Of a DNA stretch of 64,000 bases, positions 42,988 through 49,952 are shown piece after piece. Every line of letters starts with the position of its first letter. The stretch's first letter is position 1. The translations under genes were made by a program, and so were the position numbers. Below the pieces are notes generated by a model, which made no database searches, was not told the origin of the DNA, and saw only the letters and a list, made by a program, of their open reading frames with translations. The DNA lies in NCBI RefSeq assembly GCF_031583145.1, contig NZ_CP134050.1, positions 5,321,501 to 5,385,500 on the forward strand, read 5' to 3'. Origin of the DNA: Brevibacillus brevis. GTDB lineage: Bacteria; Bacillota; Bacilli; Brevibacillales; Brevibacillaceae.

Positions 42988-43827
42988 ATGCAAAAACGAC
43001 TGGTTTGCCTCGTAACAGGCTCCTCTAGCGGCTTCGGAAAACACGTTTCCGCAGCATTAGTCAAGGCTGGTTTTCAGGTAATTGCATCCATGCGCGACAC
43101 GTCCAAACGAGAGCCACTTGACAAAATTGCAAAATTGAATATAGAGAGCGAACATATGGAAGTAATCCCCTTGGATGTCACATCTTCGAAGCAGATTGAG
43201 GAAAGCGTCTCTGCTATCATCGACCGCTATGGAAGAATCGATCTCTTGGTGAACAACGCGGGCTGGGCCTGCGGAGGCTTCGCCGAGGAAATCCCGGAAG
43301 AAGACTGGCGCGAGCAATTTGAAGTCAATGTGTTCGGACTGATCAACGTCACCCGGGCCGTCTTGCCCCACATGCGAAAACAGGGCTGCGGCCGGATCAT
43401 CAACATCAGCAGCATCAGCGGCCGCATCGGCTTTCCCGGCCTGGCCCCTTACGCCGCTTCCAAGCACGCGGTCGAAGGCTTCAGCGAATCTCTGCGGCTG
43501 GAGATGCGGCCGTTTGGTGTGGACGTCATCCTGATCGAGCCGGGCTCGTACCGTACATCCATATGGGAAAAGGGGCTGCGCAAGACCACATTCTCACCCG
43601 ACTCTCCCTATGCGGCGCAAAATGAACGGCTGATGGCCTCCGTCGCGCAAATCATGGAGAGCGCCCCCGAGCCGGATGAAGTCGTGTCCGCCATCGTGCA
43701 CGCAGCCACGATCCCCAAGCCTCGCCTGCGCTATCCCGTCGGCCGGGGAGTACGCCTCGCGATCGCTGCGAAAAGCATCCTCCCGTGGTCGTGGATCGAA
43801 GCCATGATCGCCAGCAGGCTCAAGTGA
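42988..43827 (+). CDS. SDR family oxidoreductase
   Basis: A 279-residue classical short-chain dehydrogenase. The cofactor loop is VTGSSSGFGKHVSAAL, the structural NNAG motif is LVNNAGWACGG, and the catalytic triad is in INISSISGRIGFPGLAPYAASKHAV (Ser, Tyr-x3-Lys). The ASMRDTSKRE segment after strand 2 favours NADP. ATG 42988 follows AAAAAGGAGAAAA. It resembles the 17-beta-HSD/retinol-dehydrogenase-like branch of bacterial SDRs, whose substrates are mostly unknown. It converges on the EmrE-like gene, 34 nt away. Confidence 0.88.
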   Translation: MQKRLVCLVTGSSSGFGKHVSAALVKAGFQVIASMRDTSKREPLDKIAKLNIESEHMEVIPLDVTSSKQIEESVSAIIDRYGRIDLLVNNAGWACGGFAEEIPEEDWREQFEVNVFGLINVTRAVLPHMRKQGCGRIINISSISGRIGFPGLAPYAASKHAVEGFSESLRLEMRPFGVDVILIEPGSYRTSIWEKGLRKTTFSPDSPYAAQNERLMASVAQIMESAPEPDEVVSAIVHAATIPKPRLRYPVGRGVRLAIAAKSILPWSWIEAMIASRLK

Positions 43828-43861
43828 GGCCCTTCTCACGGACGGAGGCACAGGCTGCCCC

Positions 43862-44791
43862 CTAGGAAGACGCGCTCGTCCGCTTTTTGCTGGAGGGAGC
43901 AGCCGACAATACGCTGTGCAGGACCATCCCGACAATGACCAGCACCATCCCGACAGCGGACCAGATTCCAGGCAGCGGCGCACTCAGGATCAGGATCTCG
44001 AGCAGGACCGCAAAGACGACCTCGCCGGCCTGCGTCGCCTCGACCACCGCCAGCCGCTGCGCGTTTCCTTTGGCCATGTCCGTCGCCTGGAAAAACAGGA
44101 CGGTCGCCACGATCCCCGATGTCAGCGCAACGAGCAGCGATTGCAGCATTTGACTGCCGCTGGGCGGACCTTCCGTCGCGAGACCCCATCCCCCGAGCAG
44201 CAGCCAGAAGGGGAGGCTGGCCAGCGTCATGCCCAGCACGCGCTCATAGGCGTCGATCCGCCCCCCTGTGATCGCCATCATCTTGCGGTTCCCGAGCGGA
44301 TAGGCAAAGGCAGCGACGACAATCGGGACGATCCCGAGCCATACTTCCCGTCCCCCCAGCGCTCTTGCCTCGTGGAGCTGCATGAGAGCTACTCCGACCA
44401 GGATCAGCAAGGACATGAGCAGGCCCTTGTACGGAATTTTCTGACCGAACAGCGGAACCAGAAGTGACCCGGCAATGATCGTCACCTGCCATGTCCCCGC
44501 GATCAGCCAGCCCGGGCTGTACATCGCCGCGAAGCAGAGGGGCGCGTAAAACAGGACGAAACCCACAAAGCTCCATACCAGCCACTGCCACGGCCGAGCT
44601 TTCATTTCCTCCCACAGCGGCCGCAGCCGACCGCGAATGCCGACGATCAAAAGCAGGAACGGAATCATAAACAAATAGCGCAAGGATGCACTGTACAGCC
44701 AGCTTCCGCCCGACAGCTCCATCGCCCGGTTGAGCACGAATGTAAATGCGAAAAAGAGTGAAGCCACGACTCCCAGTATGATTGCCCTCAT
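43862..44791 (-). CDS. EamA/EmrE-like multidrug-resistance efflux transporter family protein
   Basis: A 309-residue polytopic membrane protein with ten helices in two five-helix repeats, the layout of the drug/metabolite transporter superfamily. It starts IILGVVASLFFAFTFVLNRAME and has GRLRPLWEEMKARPWQWLVWS, typical of the putative multidrug-resistance efflux branch. The ATG at 44791 follows GGGGGAG; the frame extends much further upstream but without a site and with shadow-like sequence. The Ser/Lys-rich C-terminus is cytoplasmic. The substrate is unknown. Confidence 0.82.
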   Translation of the reverse strand: MRAIILGVVASLFFAFTFVLNRAMELSGGSWLYSASLRYLFMIPFLLLIVGIRGRLRPLWEEMKARPWQWLVWSFVGFVLFYAPLCFAAMYSPGWLIAGTWQVTIIAGSLLVPLFGQKIPYKGLLMSLLILVGVALMQLHEARALGGREVWLGIVPIVVAAFAYPLGNRKMMAITGGRIDAYERVLGMTLASLPFWLLLGGWGLATEGPPSGSQMLQSLLVALTSGIVATVLFFQATDMAKGNAQRLAVVEATQAGEVVFAVLLEILILSAPLPGIWSAVGMVLVIVGMVLHSVLSAAPSSKKRTSASS

Positions 44792-45006
44792 GAATCTCCC
44801 CCACCTGATTCGAAAACAGTCTGTGCTTTTTTCTATCGTCTTCCTGTAGAATATCGCTTGTTTGTCCTGTCTGTCAAAAGCTGGGCTAGTAAACCTGGCT
44901 ACGCCATGCCTTTTGGAGGAGCCGCGGTTGCCCTTGTACTGGATAAATTCCGATCTGTACAAAAAAACCCGCTCTTTCCCGAGGATCGAGCAGGCTCTGT
45001 TCTCCT

Positions 45007-45366
45007 TTATTCCGCTCCCCGAACCCGGCCGGTCCGGATCAGCCAGCCGTGCTGCACGTATTCGGCCACGCCGAACAAGATCGCCACGAACCCCGCTCCC
45101 ACCGCCGAGATTTGGGAGCCCGGCACCAGAAAGGCGCTGGCGTACACAATCAAAAACCCCGCGATGAAATCCGCCGCCGTGCTCATCCACAGGGTACCTG
45201 GCCGCAAAATCATATGCTCCAGCCAGTATCCTGCCAAAGCCAGGACAAAGCCCACTCCGATCGAATAATAGAGGGACGAGTAATTCACTTCAGGGAACAG
45301 CGCGTCTGCCAGCACTACCACTACGGGACTTACGAGCAGCTTCACCAGTAAACCGTCCACGCCCAT
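45007..45366 (-). CDS. DUF2512 (YndM-like) membrane protein
   Basis: A 119-residue protein with four membrane helices (LLVKLLVSPVVVVLADALF, YYSIGVGFVLALAGYWLEHMIL, MSTAADFIAGFLIVYASAFLV, ISAVGAGFVAILFGVAEYVQHGWL). It matches the DUF2512/YndM family found in spore-forming Bacillales; function unknown. ATG 45366 has a GGAGG-type site just upstream. It stands alone between two genes of the same orientation. Confidence 0.75.
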   Translation of the reverse strand: MGVDGLLVKLLVSPVVVVLADALFPEVNYSSLYYSIGVGFVLALAGYWLEHMILRPGTLWMSTAADFIAGFLIVYASAFLVPGSQISAVGAGFVAILFGVAEYVQHGWLIRTGRVRGAE

Positions 45367-45474
45367 CCGCCTCCTTTTTCAGCTTTCCACAGTATTCCCG
45401 ATTCCAGCGATTCCTACCGGGCATTTTTTCATGCCGCGAAAGGGCGCACCCTGGAAGACGAAAGCAAAGCGCAA

Positions 45475-45504
45475 AAAACCCGCATCGATACCGACGCGGG
45501 TTTT
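45475..45504 (-). terminator. Terminator after the SurA-N-like gene
   Basis: On the minus strand AAAACCCGC pairs with GCGGGTTTT around an inner TCG/CGA pair, followed by TT. It starts 15 nt after the stop codon at 45519. Confidence 0.9.
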
Positions 45505-45518
45505 GTCCAAGCACTTTC

Positions 45519-46184
45519 TTATTTGATTGGGGCCTCGGTTTGCGTCTGTGCACTGTCGGCAGCACTTTCGGCAGCGCTCTCGGCAAACGACGGATCGTAC
45601 CATTCGACCTTGTGATTCTTCTCCAGCGACTCCATCCACTTCCCGTAATTTTCGCTGCGGTTGCTTTCCACCAGAACGTTTTTGATCTGATCCCGCACTT
45701 TGTCCAATTCGGGGGCAGGCGAACCCATCTGGTCTTTGTTCGCGTTGTAGTACTGCTGGATTTGCTCCTCAGTCACCGGGAACGCCTTGTCCAGCAGCTT
45801 GTCGCGGGTCATGAGGAGCTGCAGCTGGTTCCGGAGCTTTTCTTCGTTCATTCCCATACTGTCCAGGTAGTTTTTAAAAGCTTCCTCCGAACCGATCTGC
45901 TGCTTCATCCCGTTGATTTCCTTGTCTACATCTTCTTTGCTGACCGTTATATTTTGCAGTTTGGCTTCCTGCTTGATTAAAGATTGCGCCACAAGTTCGT
46001 TTAGCATCTGTTTCCCGTACAGACTTTTCATTTCATCGTACAATTGGTACTGCGTGATCGAGGTATCGCCTGCCTTGACCAACGCAGGGTCGCGCTCCTG
46101 CTCGCTTGCCTGGTAGACCCCTAGCACAGCTAGTCCCACCAGCAGGATGGAGGCCGAAAGAATGGAAACGTCAAACTTCTTCAC
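45519..46184 (-). CDS. SurA N-terminal domain (peptidyl-prolyl isomerase-like chaperone) protein without PPIase domain
   Basis: A 221-residue protein with an N-terminal membrane helix or uncleaved signal (VSILSASILLVGLAVLGVY). The body matches the chaperone part of SurA/PrsA-type foldases: VKAGDTSITQYQLYDEMKSLYGKQMLNELVAQSLI, then NITVSKEDVDKEI and the helical region MNEEKLRNQLQLLMTRDKLL. The parvulin rotamase domain that follows in PrsA is missing; the C-terminus instead ends in a Ser/Ala/Gln-rich tail. There is no lipobox Cys, unlike PrsA. It may be an extracytoplasmic holdase (inference). GTG 46184 follows GAGAGGA. Confidence 0.75.
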   Translation of the reverse strand: MKKFDVSILSASILLVGLAVLGVYQASEQERDPALVKAGDTSITQYQLYDEMKSLYGKQMLNELVAQSLIKQEAKLQNITVSKEDVDKEINGMKQQIGSEEAFKNYLDSMGMNEEKLRNQLQLLMTRDKLLDKAFPVTEEQIQQYYNANKDQMGSPAPELDKVRDQIKNVLVESNRSENYGKWMESLEKNHKVEWYDPSFAESAAESAADSAQTQTEAPIK

Positions 46185-46304
46185 ATGGAAATCCTCTCTT
46201 TCTTTAACTTGCCCCCCAGTATAGGCAAAAGTTGCGGTAGAAAAATGGAACACCGTTACACAGGATTTCCACATTTCCTCCTATTTTCCGTCCGCCTCCG
46301 TCCC

Positions 46305-46724
46305 TCACATGAGAAAACGAGTCAAAAAAGAGGTGAGTACGGAGGCGATTACAGGTCCCAAAACCGCCCATATTTGCAAAAAACGCTCTTGCTTTCTTCC
46401 TTTGTCTCCTTCGATCATCTCTGCCATTTTTTCTTGGTTCGTCTTCTCGTTGTTCAGCAGCTGCATGATGATGTCTTTCTCTTTATCTGTGATTCCTGAC
46501 TTCAACGCGATTTCCGTCTGCAATTTCGTCAATGCTTGCACCAGTTCTGCCCGTACCTCTTCCATTCGCTCCAAGCGATGCTCGATTCTCTCCAGCCATC
46601 TCGTGGCTACCGTCATTTTTCCTTCTAGTTTGTCGATGCGTTCCTCGAATTTGTCCAAGCGCTGATAGATGCGTTGCAGTTGTTGATCCAGGTCCTTGCT
46701 CGATTCATTTTGTCCCGGCGTCAT
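46305..46724 (-). CDS. Coiled-coil protein with a C-terminal membrane anchor, unknown function
   Basis: A 139-residue protein. Residues 10-60 form a heptad-rich coiled coil (LDQQLQRIYQRLDKFEERID), a second helix follows, and the C-terminus is a hydrophobic helix (FLQIWAVLGPVIASVLTSFL) with few residues after it. The layout resembles small phage-type XhlA hemolysin/holin-associated proteins, but there is no neighbouring holin or lysin, so I leave it unnamed. ATG 46724 has a GGAGGTGG site. It is a stand-alone gene. Confidence 0.65.
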   Translation of the reverse strand: MTPGQNESSKDLDQQLQRIYQRLDKFEERIDKLEGKMTVATRWLERIEHRLERMEEVRAELVQALTKLQTEIALKSGITDKEKDIIMQLLNNEKTNQEKMAEMIEGDKGRKQERFLQIWAVLGPVIASVLTSFLTRFLM

Positions 46725-46837
46725 GGGTCCACCTCCTCCGTCTCCTGTACTACCTTTTATATGAACGGGGGGTGGCCATTGCTTGTACTCGTACCCTTCT
46801 TCCCTTACCGGTAGCGAAAAAAGGCTGTCTCAGAAAA

Positions 46838-47602
46838 TCATTCGGGGCGCTGCGCTGTAAGGAAGAAGCGATGCGTCGGAATATCGATATACCCCTCCGC
46901 TTCTATTCGATTATGCAGGGACAGCAGCCGGTCTGCATGGCTCTCCACGGAAAAGCCGGGAAATTGCCAGATGATCGCGTTTACGTAGTAGACGATTGCC
47001 CCGATGTCGTAATAGCGCGTGAAGCCCATCTCTTCCTTTTGCTGCAGAATGGCAAAGCCGGCCTCCCGAAGCTCCTCTACGGCGTAGGCGAGGTTCCAGT
47101 GCGAATACTCGCCCGAGGACGGTATGTCCAGCAAGCGGTTCAACTCGAGGTTGTCCTGCCCTCCTACCTGCTGGGTGACAAACACGCCTCCGTCTGTGAG
47201 CACGCGATACACTTCCGCGGGAATATAGGCTTCATGTCTGTTCACCACCAGCTCGAACGACTGGTCGGGAAAAGGCAGATCCTCTTCCCCGTCCGCTTCG
47301 GCGACGGCAACCCCCAACGGTTCCAGACGATTGCGGGCGATCTGGACGTTGGGCGGATAGCCTTCGGTGGCGACCGTCTGCGCCGGGAGTGGCCGAAGCA
47401 TCGAAAGCAGCTCGCCGCCTCCCGTGCCCATGTCGAGCATCGACGCTTTCCCCTTCATCCTTTGCTGGACGACGCTCGCGTAGTTCCAAGACAAGGGAGA
47501 ATCCTGCATCCTTCCAGTCCCGGTCAAATAAGAAAAGTCCCACCCCTCGAAGGGCTGCTCGGCCTCTTTGCACAAATATTCGATCCACTCTGTTCGGTTC
47601 AT
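46838..47602 (-). CDS. Class I SAM-dependent methyltransferase
   Basis: A 254-residue cytosolic methyltransferase. The SAM-binding motif I is MLDMGTGGGELLS (near residue 55), motif II is VAVAEADGEEDLPF, and motif III is FELVVNRHEAYI. Post-motifs YRVLTDGGVFVTQQVGG fit the UbiE/Methyltransf_11 fold. The N-terminus (EWIEYLCKEAEQPFEGWDFSYL) and the C-terminal segments are found in a Bacillales group of uncharacterised small-molecule methyltransferases. ATG 47602 follows AGGAGGCAAACG. Divergent from the multicopper oxidase gene, 137 bp away. Substrate unknown. Confidence 0.85.
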   Translation of the reverse strand: MNRTEWIEYLCKEAEQPFEGWDFSYLTGTGRMQDSPLSWNYASVVQQRMKGKASMLDMGTGGGELLSMLRPLPAQTVATEGYPPNVQIARNRLEPLGVAVAEADGEEDLPFPDQSFELVVNRHEAYIPAEVYRVLTDGGVFVTQQVGGQDNLELNRLLDIPSSGEYSHWNLAYAVEELREAGFAILQQKEEMGFTRYYDIGAIVYYVNAIIWQFPGFSVESHADRLLSLHNRIEAEGYIDIPTHRFFLTAQRPE

Positions 47603-47739
47603 TCCGTTTGCCTCCTTGCGTTTGTCTTCCCTGCTTACGTCCGACCTGAGACGGAGATAAAATCCGGCCCCGGTACGTGTGGGTCTGAGACGTTCCTCTT
47701 TATCATAGAAAGCGAACTTATTTTCGGGGGGAAATGATC

Positions 47740-49872
47740 ATGCCCGATTTTACTTTGCTGGCAGGGGTCGATCAAGGATTGTACATCGTTGTCTTCGTCC
47801 TCGCGCTTGTTTTTGCCTTTCGCGCCGGACGCCTCGCCGCGCGTCCGCCCGGCCCCGCTATGGCAAGCAGCGCCCGCTGGACCTTTTCTCTGGGCTGCCT
47901 GACGCTTTTGGCCGCGGTGGCGCAATGGCTGCAGACGTGGCTCATGTTCGACTCCTTCGGCTGGCTTTACATAAACGACAAGCTGCTCGGCTTTCTGCCG
48001 CTTATCCTGGCTCCCGCGATCGCAGTTGCGCTGGTGTCTTTGCCGCGCCTTTGGAGGTTGGGGGTTCGCGTGCTTCCCTTCCCCGTCCGAACAGACGCAT
48101 CCGACGAGGAACAGGCGGCTTGGCGAATGGCGGCAGCCGCGCCGGAAACAATCGTCCCTATTCACGCCTTGTCCCTGGGGGCCTTCCTCGCCGCTGCGCT
48201 GCAGTTCGTTTCCCCTGCTGTCACGCTGGATACCGGGGCGCTCATCGGCGCATGGGGAACGCTGATCGCCGGCACCTCCGCCCTCTGGATCGGGCAGTCA
48301 TGGCGCCAGCAACGGTTCGGCCGTCCCGGACCGCTGCACAAAGCCCATCCGCTGATCCGCTTCCTGCGCTTCGCCATCCTTCTCCTCCTCGTATGGGGCG
48401 GCATCGCCACTTGGTTCAACCAGGCGCTGGAAGCAAGCCGCTTGCCTGACAGGATGAACATGGCGGAGCCTAGCGCAGGCGGACAGGAGAACAGGCATGC
48501 CCATGCAGCAAATGCGCAAGAGCAGCATGCCTCCGGTGTATCCCGCGGTCAATCAGTCAGCGTGACGGAATTGACGGGACCCCGATCGGAAATTCCCGAT
48601 CGGCGGTTTACACTGACGGCACAAAAAACGCAGCTCTCGCTCCCTTCCGGCAAAAGCGTGGAAGCCTGGACGTACAACGGCCAATATCCCGGCCCTGAAT
48701 TGCGGATGCGGGAGGGCGAGCTGATCGAGGTCGTGCTGGAGAACAAGGACATCCCCGAAGGTGTCACGATTCACTGGCACGGCCTGAACGTCCCGAATGC
48801 AGAAGACGGAGTGGCCGGCGCTACCCAGGACGCCGTGCTGCCCGGAGAGAAGCACGTGTACCGGTTCGTGGCCAAACAAACGGGAACGTATTGGTATCAT
48901 TCGCACCAGCAGTCATCCGTACAGGTAAAAAAGGGGCTGTTTGGCCCGCTCGTCATCGAATCGGCAAATGAAGCAAAATCGCCAAAGCAGCCGTCTCTTG
49001 ATCTTACCCTCGTACACCACAAGCTGAACGGAGGGGGCGGCTTCACGCTAAGCGGCAAGCAGGGAGTCACAAAGGAGCAGGCCGCACCCGGCACGCCTGT
49101 CCGCCTGCGTCTTATCAACGCCGACAGCAGCCCGGCCTACTTCCAGCTCCTGGGCTCCCCTTATCAGGTCGCCGCAATAGACGGAAACGATGTGCACGAT
49201 CCAAATCTGATCGCAAACCAGACGCTGCTGATCGCGGCTGGCGGTCGATACGACATCACCTTTACCATGCCGCAGCGGCCCGTCTTTCTTTCCCAGTCAA
49301 GATCGGACGGAGGCCGCGGGCTCCTGCTCAGTCCGGACGGAACGGGAGAAGCACCCCCTCCCCATCCGGATCTTCCCGTATTTGATCCGGCCGGCTACGG
49401 CAGTCCCGTGCCGCTGCCTTTCGATCGAGCGGCCCGATTCGACCGGGATTTCCGGTTCGTTTTCGACGTCCAGCTCGGATTTTACGACGGGCGGCTGGAT
49501 GGGCTGTGGGCGATCAACGGCAAGGTCTTTCCCGACACCCCGATGCTGATGGTACAAGAAGGGGACCTCGTCAAAATGACGTTCGTCAACCGCAGCTATA
49601 TGGATCACCCGATGCACCTGCACGGGCATCACATGCTGGTGCTCAGCCGAAACGGAACGGCCACGACAGGAAGTCCCTGGTGGACCGATACCCTCAATGT
49701 CGCCCCGGGAGAGACCTATGAAGTGGCTTTCCGCGCAGACAATCCAGGCCTGTGGATGGACCATTGCCACAACCTCACCCATGCCAGGGTCGGGATGACG
49801 ATGCACCTCGTCTACGAAGGAGTGACCACACCATTTCTAATGGGAAGACAGACTCGCAACCAGCCCGAGTAG
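47740..49872 (+). CDS. Membrane-fused multicopper oxidase
   Basis: A 710-residue protein made of an N-terminal membrane module and a C-terminal multicopper oxidase. Residues 1-230 hold about six hydrophobic helices (YIVVFVLALVFAF, FTLGC-like, LGFLPLILAPAIAVALV). A His-rich linker (HAHAANAQEQH) follows, then three cupredoxin domains. Copper motifs are all present: TIHWHGLNVPN, GTYWYHSHQQSSV, DHPMHLHGHHM and MDHCHNLTHARVGM (type 1 site with axial Met). It should oxidise copper(I) or phenols outside the membrane with O2 as acceptor. ATG 47740 lies 8 nt after GGGGGG; ATG 47734 is too close. A terminator follows at 49902. Confidence 0.88.
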   Translation: MPDFTLLAGVDQGLYIVVFVLALVFAFRAGRLAARPPGPAMASSARWTFSLGCLTLLAAVAQWLQTWLMFDSFGWLYINDKLLGFLPLILAPAIAVALVSLPRLWRLGVRVLPFPVRTDASDEEQAAWRMAAAAPETIVPIHALSLGAFLAAALQFVSPAVTLDTGALIGAWGTLIAGTSALWIGQSWRQQRFGRPGPLHKAHPLIRFLRFAILLLLVWGGIATWFNQALEASRLPDRMNMAEPSAGGQENRHAHAANAQEQHASGVSRGQSVSVTELTGPRSEIPDRRFTLTAQKTQLSLPSGKSVEAWTYNGQYPGPELRMREGELIEVVLENKDIPEGVTIHWHGLNVPNAEDGVAGATQDAVLPGEKHVYRFVAKQTGTYWYHSHQQSSVQVKKGLFGPLVIESANEAKSPKQPSLDLTLVHHKLNGGGGFTLSGKQGVTKEQAAPGTPVRLRLINADSSPAYFQLLGSPYQVAAIDGNDVHDPNLIANQTLLIAAGGRYDITFTMPQRPVFLSQSRSDGGRGLLLSPDGTGEAPPPHPDLPVFDPAGYGSPVPLPFDRAARFDRDFRFVFDVQLGFYDGRLDGLWAINGKVFPDTPMLMVQEGDLVKMTFVNRSYMDHPMHLHGHHMLVLSRNGTATTGSPWWTDTLNVAPGETYEVAFRADNPGLWMDHCHNLTHARVGMTMHLVYEGVTTPFLMGRQTRNQPE

Positions 49873-49901
49873 GAAGCGACGGCCGGAGAGCCATTGAACA
49901 G

Positions 49902-49935
49902 AAAGCAGCCAGACGCTCTGCGCGCCGGCTGCTTT
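49902..49935 (+). terminator. Terminator between the multicopper oxidase and the VWA gene
   Basis: AAAGCAGCC pairs with GGCTGCTTT and TTC follows. It separates two converging genes and the flanking A/T runs allow it to act in both directions. Confidence 0.85.
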
Positions 49936-49952
49936 TCTTGCTTGCAAAGCTG

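Noticed and set aside
44792..45190. N-terminal extension of the EmrE-like transporter
   Set aside because: The frame is open for 133 codons upstream, but it reads across the antisense of the DUF2512 gene and lacks a start signal, while ATG 44791 has GGGGGAG and begins directly with a membrane helix.
46305..46724. Phage holin/XhlA-type lysis gene
   Set aside because: The coiled coil plus tail anchor is similar in layout, but no holin, endolysin or other phage gene is nearby.
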